Shown piece after piece: positions 24,471 through 38,619 of a DNA stretch of 64,000 bases. The notes below the pieces were generated by a model. That model was not told where the DNA came from and searched no databases. It saw nothing but the letters and a program-made list of their open reading frames with translations. The DNA comes from Chlorophyllum brunneum (lineage: Eukaryota > Basidiomycota > Agaricomycetes > Agaricales > Agaricaceae): positions 744,001 through 808,000 of the forward strand of contig OY756139.1 of assembly GCA_963576785.1 (NCBI GenBank), read 5' to 3'. Position 1 is the first letter of the stretch, and each line of letters starts with the position of its first letter. Made by a program: the position numbers and the translations under genes.

Positions 24471-25677
24471 CTAGGTTAACATGACTTGACCCGGTCTGTC
24501 AGAAGGCCCCGATGTGGTAGGAGTAGCAGCTCCAGACGGCGGCGCGGAAACAGAAGCCATGCCAGGAGAGGGAATGTCACCAAATGGATTCCTTAGAAAC
24601 TCGGCAAGGAATTTACGCCAGTCACCCCTTGATGGAACAAAGTGACCTTGAAAGCGGCGGTATGAGACATGCAGAATCGTGGTCTACAAGTAGGTGGATC
24701 ACCTCCTTCGTGCTCCTCGACACGTTTGTTAACAGAAACCTCGATCAATTTCCTTGACCGCTCTTCAATAACGACGACATCATTTTTCCCAATAACATGG
24801 AGTGTAGGTGTTGAGTACGAAGGCGTGAACAAAGGATCACAAATTGGGTCGGTTAGCTTGAAACCAGAGACAGCGATACAAAATTTCCTAGAGGGTGTAG
24901 TTTCGTCAGGCTGTAAGGAAGAAGGAATAGGAGGCTCACATTGGCGGATGAGGCGGTTTCCCATCGACCAGCAAGGGTGGATAGGTTTCCGGCTTCTCCA
25001 GAAGGGCGGAAACGATCGTAGCAAACGCTGCACCTTGGCTACAATTCGGAATAAGGACATTACTTCCCGAAATGCACACTGTAAATGCACTCGCCTAAAG
25101 CCCATAACACCCTGTTCAGCTGGTCAGAACATATCGGCTTACCCAAGGGACGGGAAGAGTACTCACATCAAACTTTCTCGTCTTGAGAACATCTTTAACA
25201 GCGGCAATGCTATCCTCAAGTCCAATGCCCTTCGTACGTTCAGGGTTGGGTCTCCACCAAGCACGGGGGGTAAGCGCGGGATCTTGTTCCTCTTCGACGG
25301 CCTGCTCATTGAACGGGACTTCCGCGCCAAGTGCAGGACCTTGGGTATGCACGGCGACGAGGTCCACAGGTTGGAGGACGTGTGGTGCATCGATGAAGAC
25401 TTAATCGGTACGAGCATCAGACATGGTCGCATTAAACGGCATGAGAGAAGAATTGGTGTACCGAGCTCGATGTCTTTGGCTTCTTTCCTCAATGCGGCAA
25501 GCTATTAGTAACGTGAATATCAGGCTGCAAAACTGCCTAAGGGTCGATGCTCACTCGCTTCCTGAAAACGTTCGCATTCTGTGAGTACCTAGAGCACTGA
25601 TCGTGTTATTGCGGAAAATGACGGAAATTGCTGTTGACGTACCCATGAAGTACTAGGACCGTGTGTTTTGCAGCCAT
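24471..25677 (-). CDS. FSH-type serine hydrolase, copy B
   Basis: This is a second FSH1/OVCA2-type alpha/beta hydrolase, about 280-300 residues. It begins MAAKHTVLVLHG, then YSQNANVFRKRV. VFIDAPHVLQPVDL replaces the shorter loop of copy A, and RAWWRPNPERTKGIG corresponds to its RTWWNYD block. The nucleophile motif GVMGFSQGAAFAT is again split inside the Ser codon by an intron (AG|C), here with a GC donor (25094-25093). The acid is in HVIGKNDVVVIEE and the His in EGGHFVPSRGDWRKFL. A Pro/Ser/Thr-rich tail of about 35 residues after the fold is absent from copy A. Tandem placement and the shared intron position point to duplication followed by divergence of the substrate loops. Substrate unknown. 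Confidence 0.8.
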
Positions 25678-26069
25678 CGTAACACTAGAACAAGTTTTCA
25701 GAGAAGAGGCACCCCAACGGAGAAGGGCGCGGGCGAGGAAAATCTGTATCACATTCATTAACAAGTCACCGGTTCGGTAAATCACAAAACCCGGCCATGT
25801 TGGACCGTCGATCAGTGTGTTCTACACAACCCAGGCCACCAAGTACAAAACCCAAAAGCCGGTATGAATGGATGGTTTGGTACACAACAGTACACTAGAT
25901 AATAAAAGCACATATAAACAAGATAAAATGCCAATAGGGGTCAATGCAATAGGTAAATGCTAGGTAAAATGTCGGAGGCATAGCGTCCGCTAGGTGAATG
26001 GATGGATAAATCACCACGTTCGTGTGGATGTTTTTTTTAGCTATTAAAACTCCCCACCCGACCCACTCG
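25678..26069. other. Intergenic, nothing recognised
   Basis: About 390 bp hold the FSH copy B promoter on one side and the 3' end of the mitochondrial carrier on the other. No motif stands out. Confidence 0.45.
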
Positions 26070-27258
26070 CTACTCAGAATACCCATCGTCTTCTCTGATC
26101 CTTGGTCGAATCTTCTCTATCATGGTGCTGACACGTTCATAGACAGCGAAGACGATAGCCTGACCAGGAGCGACACGAAGCACACGAGGGGTAATACCCT
26201 TGTAGAAGGACCGGAAACCCTCCTGTTTCCACATATCCGAAGCTATAGCCATGATCCGCTGGAATGCTGACTGGCCAGGGATAGCAGTCGCCTTTTGAAG
26301 ACCTAATGAAATCAAGACACGATCGAAATGAATATGGACTTGAAGGATCAAAATAAGGAACGTACGGGTTTTGATGGTATCAATCGGAGCATTTGAGAAG
26401 GGACCCATGGCACCTGAAATGAGCCCGATAATCATGTGCTGGTATGACGGGAGCTCGGTGAGGTCGGGCTGCACTCGGTGCGCAAATTTCTTGATTTCCT
26501 GGTACGCCGTGAAATTGGCACCTTGGTTGGTCGCCTGCCGCAGAGCAGTGAGGGAAACACCGCGATATAGAGTAGCGATACCCTCTTCACGAATAATAGT
26601 ATATACGGCATGACCAGCATTACGATATCTTGGTGCCTCTAACGGGTCGGCGAGAGAGTGTTGCTGGGCCTGCAGCCGAATCTTCACAACCTCCATCGGA
26701 GTCACGACGAGGACGCCTTCTGTCGTACCAGCTCCCAAACCAGCTGTAAGGAAATATATAAGAAATTTCTCAGATAGTAGGCGCTGGGACGCATTAACCG
26801 ATGAAAATGTTCCCGACACTAGTCTTTCCGGTGGACTTGTCAGCCAGCCAATCCTTATATGTCTCGAAACTGGCGAAGCGAATGGCCATCTTGGGCACGA
26901 TGCCCGACAAGACTGCACCGAGACCTTTGTAGAGGGCGAGCGGGGTCTCGCGGCTCACGATGTTGACGCCAGTGGCGATGAATCCTCGGGGCTTCGTCTG
27001 TACAACTTCGTTAGCGAACGGGGAACCAGTCAGGAGTTTGAATGGCGATGGACTTACTCCGGGAGTCCGCCCCGACTTTGAAAGCTGCATCCGAACCTTG
27101 ATAGTATCGAGCGGTTGGCACGCGAGCTGTGTGCATGATGAGCAAACCATCTGGCACTAGGCCAGCGAAAGACACACGGCTTCACATGCACCAGCGATAC
27201 CTCCAGCGGTGATATGGGTGGCAAACCCAACAGGCTTCTTGTTACTGTTCCTGGACAT
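26070..27258 (-). CDS. SFC1: Mitochondrial carrier, succinate/fumarate type (Sfc1/Acr1-like)
   Basis: A mitochondrial inner-membrane antiporter of about 330 residues; the yeast homologue exchanges cytosolic succinate for matrix fumarate and links the glyoxylate cycle to gluconeogenesis. The three tandem repeats each carry the carrier signature: PLDTIKVRMQ, PMEVVKIRLQ and PIDTIKTR. Typical Sfc1 blocks are LALYKGLGAVLSGIVPKMAI and GFRSFYKGITPRVLRVAPGQ. The first exon is MSRNSNKKPVGFATHITAGG, spliced at about 27184 to LACQPLDTIK. Five or so exons are joined by clean GT...AG introns. The C-terminus RIREDDGYSE ends at 26070. Tricarboxylate carriers are the nearest alternative, but the repeat-3 block favours Sfc1. 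Confidence 0.85.
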
Positions 27259-28323
27259 GGTTCAAGGACGCGGGGGACGTCGTGCTCGGGGTAAAGAGAC
27301 GAACGGAATGTGATCAGAACATTTGAATAATGACTTGGAGAGGGTTATAAGACTCGGAACGCATTGCGCTTCTGGGCGGATTTAACATGTGAATGGGAGC
27401 CAGTCTGGGCCTATCCGTTCCCGGCTATGTCATGAGCTACCATGTTAGTCAATAAATTCTTCCTCTCATGCGGAAGTCCGCTCTTTTTCCACTCCACTAG
27501 GCGGCTTGCTAGTCGGCCTTGCGCGTCTTGTACATCATCGGTAGTCGTCATGTCCTGTAATTAAATCTCTAAGTGCCCTTGGCCAGCCTTGGATTGTTCT
27601 TTTTTCGGATCCCGACCGCATATCTCCTTGTGCGCTTGAGACACTTTCGGCTCACCCATGCATCTAACACGGGCCTATAATATAAACAAGGTCTCCAAGC
27701 AGTGCAGGGCCCGACTTGCCTTCGTCATCACCAATGCACTCTGGCAGTCCTAGCTTGGCTAGTCCTGCTGGCATTGATTGTTGTCGGCCCGGTCGGACTG
27801 AATTGATCAGGCCTAAAACGGTGTCATTGGGGTTGTTGCTCGTCGTTCCTCATCGATAGGTGCTGTACTAATCAGTCGATTGTGCACCGATAATCATGTA
27901 GAAGCTCGTGCCAAAGTGGACCCAGTGTCTTTATTTCCACATGGGCCACTCTAGCCTCGCGAGGGTTCAAAAATATAGGCCAGATGACCATGTCTGACAG
28001 TGCCAATCCTTCCCAGCCAATGACAGCAGCGTTGTGGAACTTCCAAACTGAATTGATACCCAATCACACGCCCTGGTTGAATGACCAGCTCTACATTCTT
28101 GATCCCGGAATTTCCTTACTGGGGTCGTAACGTTTGAAATTGAAAGTGAGACGGATGCCATGTGGCAAGAAATTACCAGAACTATATAAATAGAGGGCTA
28201 CAGGCTGCTTTTAAAAGTAAACTGCAGCATGTTTCTTGAGCTAAGGGTTTCTGCCTCCCCTCATAACCTTGATTGCACCCTTCAAAAATTCACCACCCAA
28301 GTCTCTCTTGTAAGTAAAGTAAA
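27259..28323. other. Intergenic, about 1.07 kb, no gene seen
   Basis: This is a shared upstream region for the carrier (-) and the gene starting at 28324 (+). Short frames only. A CTATATAAATAG-type TATA element at about 28180-28192 lies some 135 bp before the + strand ATG at 28324. Confidence 0.45.
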
Positions 28324-29773
28324 ATGAATGCTTATGTCACTCCATATCAAAATAGCCAGGACACCTTGAAACTGTCTTTCAACTTGAGCCCGAGCAGCAG
28401 CTTCACGTTCAAACCACAAAATCCGTCTACCTCTGTTCGAGGCACAATGGCAGAGTCACAGAACTGCCGACGGAGGCTCAAAAGAGCTGGAGTTGCAATC
28501 CTGGAAGGTTGAAACGACAGGATTTTGCTCTGTTCTGCAATATTAATATTTTCTTATTTAGATTATCTTCTACACCACCCGGAAGACACACATCCAACAT
28601 CACTTACGCAGAAGTCACTTCTAGAGCAAATCCAAGTCAGTATATGCATTTCTTGAGAATAAGATTACAGTTTCTGAGGAATATGTTACCCACAGAAAGT
28701 CGAAAACAATTATGACATCGGGATACGGTCCGTTTCGAGTTGGTTTCAGCGGCGGCGGATGAGGGATCATCAACCTTCACTCCAATCTCACAAGCAGCAA
28801 CAGGCGACACCTTTAACACCTCTTAGTCGTGCGTCCCCCATACAGTAACGAATGTACCCCATGTAACGCGCTTTTTTCACAAAGCAACGACACCATTCAC
28901 GGAGGAGAACCTCCGCAAACTACATACCCTAGTCCAGGCAATGCCTAATCCGAGTCTGGAAGTGCTCAATACGTGGGCATCGCTCTTTCATGTGTCTACA
29001 GCAATTCTCCAATACGCCATTCATGTCGTTCTTCCGTCGCGCTTTCCACCAACTGTTCCGAAGACCACTCAACCAGATCAGAACGGTGCCATGCACAACT
29101 TCTCTTCTAGTTCTCACCCCCAGCGTTTGCCAACACCAGCCAACTCCTTGACTCCTGAACCCGCTCCCACAGATCAGCGGTCGCATCATAGAAGACCGCC
29201 TGAGTACCTAAAGAACGAGATTGACTCTCCCATACTCTCATCTCCCCATGCGATTGTTGCAGAGATACCTATGGTTTCTCAACATCAGCACCCAAGCTGT
29301 CAAGATGGTTTCCCCCAACTATCGTCATCTTTACCCGGATCTGGCTCAATACCCGACCCTCTCCCTGTTGATACGTGTGCCCAGTTACAGGTGAGGCTAT
29401 TTGGTTTTTTTTTGTTTTTGCGTCCCCTTATAGCACATAACCTGTCCATTTACCTTTTCCTTGATAGTTATCACCTCCACCAACCCCTATCGTTCCAGCG
29501 GCAAATATTAAAACTAAAACATCAGGAATAACCAGGATGCCAGTGGGTGGACCGTCTCGCGTATCAGATCTCACATGCGCCCTTCTCTCAGGAATTGCCG
29601 ACGCTTGCTCTGATACCGCTCAGCTGAACATTCAATGTCATCCACCGCCCAGGACAGCAGCCGAATTCGAAGCCCGCTTTGGGCCCTATCAAGTACAACT
29701 CGAAAAACTATCTCGTATACTTGATACCACAGTTCACACAACTGTATCTCCACCTCAATTCCGCAGCAGTTGA
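28324..29773 (+). CDS. Hypothetical gene, possibly a divergent or broken homeodomain protein
   Basis: The + strand holds several coding-like pieces that I cannot join cleanly. Exon 1 (28324-28508) encodes a Ser-rich N-terminus ending RRRLKRAGVAILE, like homeodomain helix 1. After an intron (about 28509-28610), NMLPTESRKQL resembles helix 2, and further on, in another frame, RSVSSWFQRRRMRDHQ (28721-28790) resembles recognition helix 3 (WFQNRR) with Arg for the invariant Asn. A later block (TEENLRKLHTLVQAMPNPSL) continues into a Pro/Ser-rich region to about 29390, with a donor at 29391 and a possible last exon from 29499 or 29537. Frame changes between the helix-2 and helix-3 pieces mean either missed introns or decay. 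Function as a transcription factor is a guess from these fragments only. Confidence 0.3.
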
Positions 29774-30118
29774 ATGACCATTAATACCAAGGCAGAGATC
29801 ATCAACCTTCCATGATCAGCCTAGGCACTATGATCCCGTCATCTTTTCGTTTCTTGATAAACAGACTTCGTTCGTTTCTTGATCAACCCATTATCGCATG
29901 ACTTCTTATGCGCATCCGAAGCTCTTGTCCAAAAACTCCAGCACCCATTCTTCTGCTATACCACCCACAATTACAGCTTTTAGAGTAGCAATTAAACCAG
30001 TAATGTACGCTAGCCAAGACATTATTTAACATCATTCAGATGGCAATGTAGAGAGAGAGGATTACATTACAGAATATGGGCGAGGGGTAGTAATTAATCA
30101 GCGCAAGAAAAATGAAGT
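29774..30118. other. Intergenic, nothing recognised
   Basis: About 345 bp lie between the doubtful + strand gene and the 3' end of SWR1. They probably hold 3' untranslated sequence. Confidence 0.45.
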
Positions 30119-33027
30119 CTACAGACGCCAGTCCTTGAAGAAATCGCCGTACTCACGCTGTACGACAGTCAACATGTAATCGACAACCGTCCCTCCCTCT
30201 TCTTCCTGCTCCTCTTCAACTTCAGTACCTTGTTCACCTTCTATATCTCCTGTCTCTACGTCTGTCTGCTCAATAGTAGCTTCACCGCCACTCTCCATAC
30301 GGTCAACTTCCCTGGCTGCTGTGTGCGACCGACTCCTCGCAATCCCACCATTCTCACCGCCCTCTGCGCCGAAATCATCATTATCTGCACCCTCCATGGC
30401 ATACTCTTCCCTAGCAGCAACGACCGCCGCATGTGCGTCTTCTACGTCCTCAAACTCGCCAAGGGCCTTCGTCAGTGCGGCCACGGCCCCGTTATTTGAA
30501 TCCTCCTCAGTTCCATCATTGAAGATCGTCCTCCAGTCAAACTCGCCCCTTTGTATGACGAGATCGTCCAGGGAACGTTTTTGGTTGGCTTTGTGGAGCA
30601 TGGCTTCCTCGACAGTATGCTGGGATACAAATCGGTAGATGTGAACATCGCGTATTTGGCCTATGCGATGTGCACGATCCTCGCACTGCTTATCCATTTG
30701 CGGATTGAAGTCACTGTCATAGAAAACGACAGTATCGGCCCCGGTGAGGCTAAGAATAATTAAGTAAGTAGAGAACTTTTGTAAATGCATATGCGTGATA
30801 CCCACTTTATACCAACGCCGCCAGACCGTGAGGAAGCAATGAAGCAGAAGATCCTCGCATCTGCATTGAATCTCTCCGTAATGTACTGTCGGTCTTCGAT
30901 TTTTGTTGCACCGTCAAGCCTCAAGTACAAATAGCCATGTAAGTTCAAGAAAATCTCCAAGATGTCCAATATGCGTGTCATTTGGGTAAATATCAATATG
31001 CGATGTCCGCCTGCTTTCTTCTCCTGCAACAACTTTTTTAGCTGCTGAAGTTTGCCACAGTCGTATTGGAGGAGAGAAGGGTCGGGAAAGGCGATCTGGA
31101 GTTTGACACTGGCGGGGTGGAGAATTTGATCGAACCCGACGGGTTGGGTGACAACTGGGTCCTGAAAACCTCTCAGAGCGAGCATGGGAAGATCCAACGC
31201 AACTACGGAGGGTGTAACAAAGGCGAATTTGTTAATCTTATCAACCATCGTCTGGGCTCGTTCAGCATAGGAGAGCACAGCCTTATGAGCGGGTAGCACC
31301 AGGCCCATGAAGGTATGCCGGAGATCCAATGCTGAGAATGGCAGAAGGGGGTCGTCCATCTGCTTAACCAGTGACAACATCTCAGAGGAGTAAATGGGCG
31401 CCTGAGAACACCTAAGATCGTTGGTGTAGGCGTTATGTTTCCAACGTGAAATTATATCCACTTCTTGCATATAAGCCATGTAGCGTCTATACCTAGCAAT
31501 GGTACGAGTGTCGTGTGGTGGTGGTTCACCAGGAAGGTCATTGATATGCGGTAGATGGGAGGATGCCGATAGACGCCGCGTTTCCACAGCAGTGAGCAAC
31601 GGCTTGTCCTGCTGGTCAATAAACCGGTATCCAAACAACCCGAGATTAACGTTTTCATCCTCCGCTTCCAACCATCGCTTCCGGACTAACAGTTCTTTGA
31701 TCTCGAAATCTGAGATGGCTGACCGTTGCATGGCAAAGGAAGTGACGATAGGGCGGACCTCAAATAGGTCAGGGTGGTTGCAAACTTTCCGTAGTTGCAT
31801 AAGGATGTTGGCAATCTTCTGATAGACGCCCGAGTGGAGATCGTTTCTTGTCTGAGCGCGAGACATAAATTCATCATAGAGAAACCGCTGGCGCTTGGAC
31901 AGAGGGCAAAGAACCAGATGCTCAAACTTGCTCGGGAGCTCTTTCTCAACGTCACGCTTAAGTCGACGGAGAAGATACGGACGCAAGACAGTGTGTAACT
32001 TGGTAACACGTTGCATAGTTTCATCGTCAAGGACACTTCCCATCTCGATAGCCTTCTCTAACGGATCTGCCAGCCAGTAAGCAAGGCGTATAAAGGGAAA
32101 AAATGATACACACTTGCAAACCAATCACCAAATTCTTTCAAATTTGCGAAATTGGATCCGGACATCAGGAACTGTAACAACGCCCACAGTTCAGTGAGGT
32201 TATTCTGCAACGGTGTGCCCGTAAGCAATAGGCGCCTGAAGGACCGAAACATGAGGAGGATATTCCAACGCTGAGACTTGAAGTTCTTGATCATATGTGC
32301 CTCGTCCAGGATCATGTAGTACCAAGGCTTTCGTTTGAATATATGTGCATCACGGCTTGCGAGGGTATAAGAGGTGATGCAGACGTTGAAGTGATATTTG
32401 TCGTTCCAACCCTGTCGTAGCTCTTTCCTCCGCTTCGTTGTGCCATGATAGCTCAACACCTTAAACCCGGGTAAAAACTTCTTGAATTCCATCTCCCAGT
32501 TTAGTAACACACTGGTCGGGACAATCTGGAATTTTTGTTAGAAATATGCATTGGAAAAGAACTAGACTCGTACTATGAGATGAGGACCCCATATTCCCCT
32601 ATCGCATGCAAGATGGGCCAGCAAAGAAATAGTTTGGATAGTTTTTCTGAGCGAATCGTAAGCGAAAGGTATGAAAACAGGGAGTAGAGCGTAGCGTACC
32701 CTAAACCCATCTCATCAGCGAGGATACCATTAAGGTTGTTCGTATGCAAGCTGGAAAGCCATTCCAACCCAGTTTGTTGATAGGGTCGCAAGATCCCGCG
32801 AAGAAGTAGGGGTGGCTTGATTTTCTCTTCGGCATTCCACTCGACTCGAGCAACGGCGAAAGGTTGCAAGTAGTTCGGTGGTTGAAAGTCTACCTCCTCT
32901 TCTAGCTCTTCTTCCTCTTCATCTGGTCCTGATCTTCCTCCATCTACCTGTGCCTCCGCCTCCGACCCGATTTGATCTTGAACCTCTGTCCCTCCTCCTT
33001 GACTGTCCTCTAATCCCATTTTTTCCC

Positions 33028-33061
<34 letters not shown>

Positions 33062-35744
33062 AGCTCTCGCCGCAACAGCACTCTCTTCTTCTTCCTCTTC
33101 TTCCATTCGAGCACTCCGTTCATCATCTACACCCCCCTGTTCAGCTGCTTTCTCCTTCACATGTGCTTCATCCACTCCCACCGTAATACATGCTGGAGAC
33201 AGTATTATTTCGGCTGGGCCTCTGGAAGATCGCCTCTCTGAACCTAATGAAAGTCGGGAAGGTGGCTCCACGGACATCAATAGTCGGGGTTCCGCTCGGT
33301 TGAGTTCATCTGTGTCCCCAATTGGTGATGTGTCGTGGCGAATGGAGGGCTCATCTGCGGGCGTTTCTACATCATCGACACCAAGCTCACCGTCCTCCGA
33401 CTGAACTGGCCGAGAACTGCTCACGACCGACTCCCGCGCAGGCCCAAGTAAGAGGGCCGTGCCATCTTCTGTGCCGTGAGTTTCTCCTTCTGCCTGGTCT
33501 CCATAGTCAGCTTCCGAAGGTTCTCGGGTCGATGATGGCACAACTTCGCCTGTGCCACCTTCTGATACGAGTTCACTGGTCCCATCGACGCCGGTTTCAC
33601 CCTCATCATCACTACCGCCCACGGATCCTTCCTCTGTCTCCTCTTCGTCTTCTTCGTCGGCCTCAGACCATTCGTCAAGGCCAATATCCATACTACTCGA
33701 GCGACTCCTCGCTCTCCTCAAATCGCCTTGTTGTGTCTCCAAGAGCTGCCCGGACTGATCAAGAATGGCATCAAGATGTTCGTGTCCACGCCTGCGCTCT
33801 TCAGCTTCCAATTTCAGCCGTTTCTGTTCTCGTACATGCTAAAAAATATGAACGTTAGCTCCTTACCCCCTTTAACGGTATGTATTGATACATACGTGAA
33901 CGACCTTTTTCCATTCAGTGTTCACCATCTTAATCGTGGCCTTTGCGAGAATCTTCAGCTTCTTCTCCTCCTGTGCCCTCGCTTTATCTCTCTTCACCTC
34001 CTGCGTATCCCAATATGCCTGTACCTTGCTCGCAATCTGCGCCGCTACCTGCTGTCCAATAGTTTTCTTAGGAACTCTGCTCCGCGTTATCGAGATGATT
34101 TCCACTATATCATCCCAAACATCCCGCGTCGTGCGTTTCGGTGGATCGTAAGCCGCAACATTAGGGTCGGAGCCAAAGAGAACATCAGTCCCCGGAATAA
34201 AACGTCCTTGGTGACGAAAATCAGCTTCTCGTTCTCGTATTCGCGCCTCTGCCAGAGCATTTGAAGCGATTTTCTCGTCACTGATTTCCTCTCCTCCAAA
34301 TGTTTTATAAGAGGCAAGGAAACCACTGAGGGAGCGATTGAATTTTGGCGGCGGAGGGCGTTGTTTGTGGTGTGAGAGAGAAGGCGATGGAGGTCTAACA
34401 ATAAGTTTGACACGCTTAATTGTGACTGAGGGTGTAGTGACTGCGATCTCGGGGGATGTTGGCATGAGAAATTCGGGTCCTTTGTTTTTGAAAGGTTTGA
34501 CCACAAATTTAGGGGGTTGCGAGGCTGACTTTGGCGCCATGGCTTCCTGTAGCTGCGAAATAAGATACAAGCCAATGCCGGCAGGAACGCAAATGTACTG
34601 ACATTGTTCAGAGGCTCCTCCACAGCAACCCTAGGCTTTTTTGTTGGTGGCTCCTCTCTATCATCTCCTCTTCGCCTACCGCTCCTACGGCCAAGAGTAG
34701 TAGATACGCTCCCAACTTGTACAGGTATTCCTACAGGCTTCCTGGACGATTTATCCGCAGCCGATAAAGATTCCGCGGATACACGTTCTCTAGCTCTGGT
34801 CCGTCTGGCTGAAGGAGCAGATATTGAAGGCACAGTCGTCTGGGTGAACTGGTCCACATCGATCATCGACAAAATTCCTCGTCCGTCCTCAGCCCTCTCC
34901 TGCGACTTCTTGAGTCGAATTTTAGAGTTAGATGGAATATCAGTAGGTCCAGGTCCGACTTCTTCGGAGTCTTTGTCGTGTTTGGCTTTCTTTTCCCTCT
35001 CCTGAGCCTTTCCCTGTACCGAGGATATAATCTCGTGGATTACAGCGGGAGGAAGTTTGTCTTTACTGCCTTTGGGTTTACGAGCCTGCGGTTGTTGCAG
35101 TGTCTTGGAAGGCGAGGGTGGGAGACCAGACGCGACGGAGAGCTGTTCAGAACGCGTTCCCCGAGTTCGTCTTGTCGAACTAGTTTGTTGTTTAACCTTT
35201 TCGATTAGATCATATGTAGCTTTATACTAGGCAGTACCACATCAACGCAAGGTAGACGAGACGCACATTAGCGACGCACCTTGGTAAAATCTGAAGAATT
35301 GTCCAGTTTGGCAGCCTATGACACAAATTCCATTAATGACTGGTTAAATCGCATCAGATAGCGAAAGGCATACTTGGGGGTCATACGTGAGCATCAGCAT
35401 GTATTCATCCAAGTGAAACAGCTCGCGAACCTGTATATCCCGTGGTCTTGAATATGTTAAAACAACCTGAAGTATCTACCACATACCATGCTGTCATGTC
35501 TATCCAACACTTTCTCCAATTGCGACTGCTTCCCTAACAATACCGTAGATCGCTCAGCTTCCAAGACCTCTTCTGTGACATCCTCTGGTCTCATTGGTAC
35601 TCTCGCTGCCCCTGAGCCTACTCCGCAGTGTTCACTCGGATTTCCGTTGGTCGTCATCTTGGCCTTCTCACGACTTCGCGACGACTTGGACGGTGACCCT
35701 ACACCCACACCTACTCCAGCACCTTGAACATGTCTGCCATTCAT
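30119..35744 (-). CDS. SWR1: Swr1-type chromatin-remodelling ATPase
   Basis: Swr1 is the motor of the SWR1 complex, which replaces H2A-H2B with H2A.Z-H2B at promoters. The product is about 1,650 residues. From the N-terminus: a basic, Ser/Pro-rich region; an HSA region ([20 protein letters not shown], then [11 protein letters not shown]) that binds actin-related subunits; [20 protein letters not shown], diagnostic for Swr1; a very acidic stretch of about 230 residues; the ATPase lobe 1 with [14 protein letters not shown] and [10 protein letters not shown]; a long insertion between lobes, as in INO80/SWR1 proteins; and lobe 2 with [17 protein letters not shown] and [16 protein letters not shown]. 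An acidic tail ends at 30119. The GLG/KT boundary of motif I is interrupted by an intron near 32650-32700. The insertion makes it SWR1/INO80 class, and the HLDAILDQS block decides for Swr1. Confidence 0.93.
33000..33115 (-). repeat. Low-complexity (TCC/TTC)n tract coding for Glu-rich segment of Swr1
   Basis: The + strand shows runs of CTCCTC and CTTCCTC, coding on the minus strand for uninterrupted Glu stretches inside the acidic domain of Swr1. Confidence 0.7.
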
Positions 35745-36279
35745 ATATGACGAGAATTGCGCCCAGCAGCAAGTTCGTATGCGCGCGTTGCAGGCGTTTT
35801 AGATGGAATATAAACAGGGAGCGGTACCCCCACAAAATGTACTGGTGGCAGTTCTGAACAATTTCTGGACGCTTTCGGGTGATTCTTGAACGATATGAAA
35901 GCCGTCGTCGTGCAGGCCGTGAATCCGCAGATGTTATAGGAGATTTCGAGGACGAGCTATGTGTTTATGGACAAGGTTGGATTGGTCAGGCATTATTTTG
36001 CGGCGTCTGATACAGTTTGTTTGGTCCTTTTCTATACCGTCACACACGCCCACACCACGACGCATCAGGAAACCAGTAATCGTCCAGTAACAGTACACAT
36101 GACTACCATTAGATTTCGTACACATGAAGAATGTAAAGGTCCGTGGTATGGTTTCGTACAAAACATGGTGAGCCCAGGCTCGGGTATTGGGGTGTACACA
36201 AGAATCGCCTTCCCCTGATCCTGGATATATACTCTGAATCATCAACGAGGCGTGAGGTTGCGGCGCTGCGTCCAGCGCA
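35745..36279. other. Intergenic, nothing recognised
   Basis: About 535 bp lie between the SWR1 start and the end of the downstream kinase gene, both on the minus strand. This probably holds the SWR1 promoter and the kinase 3' region. No gene is supported. Confidence 0.45.
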
Positions 36280-37779
<1,500 letters not shown>

Positions 37780-38619
37780 CCCCCAGATACAGCGGCAAAA
37801 AAGGGAAAAAATGAAGCAGAAAAGAGTCGGGATGGCCGCTGTTTTGGTGAGAGCAGAATGGCCACAATTGTTCGATTATTACCGTGATCCGATATGGTAA
37901 GCGGACAAATACCGAGATCGAGACGACCAAACAACAGCTCGATCACGGGGCTTGTTCCATAAATAGCACAAGGTTGCTGCGTCACGAAAACAAGGGTCGA
38001 CATGCCCGGAATAAGGACAGCACTATCCTGCCAACCAGAATACAAGGGCTATTTTTTCGACCAGCACAAATTTTCAGGGAGATACGTTAGCCCCATCAAT
38101 TTTTTTGCTGTCCTCTCACAGCTCCGTTGTACTAGAAATTACATATAGGATACTTACGATCACGTACCTGCCAACAATTGATGTTTACTTACTGTCTGGA
38201 GAATGTTATCACGCAGTAAGTGAATTAGTGGTGAGGTTACTCCATGGTAATCATCGACCTGCATTGCCGCGGGGATGGTAATACTTCTGACACTCGAAGA
38301 CCAGCTCATAGTCAATGACTTTGATTGCAAACCAACCATTCAGCTCTACATAGGAAACCACTACTTATTCTGAAACCCGTGTGTCCTAGCTAGGGGCTTC
38401 GTGTGTCATACATCAAGGACATCATGCGGCCAATAGCCAGACCTATGATACCACTAACATGCACCAAAACGAACCCCAAGCGCATGTCTTGAGCTTCTTC
38501 GAAAGCTTTTCTGACATGGCCGAACTGGGGGCATAGCATTCGACGATGAATGCCGGATCAGGAGACCTTCTTGCTGCTTCTACTTCTGACGGCCAGCAGG
38601 GGTTTCCATCCACCCAGCC
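37780..38619. other. Intergenic, about 840 bp, no gene seen
   Basis: This is the upstream region of the PKA gene (-) and the 3' side of the SET-domain gene (-). Short frames only, and no recognisable sites. Confidence 0.45.

Noticed and set aside
33322..33858. 178-codon + strand frame within SWR1
   Set aside because: It is antisense to the acidic domain of Swr1; its His/Pro/Ser-rich composition is what the reverse of Glu/Asp/Ser codons gives.
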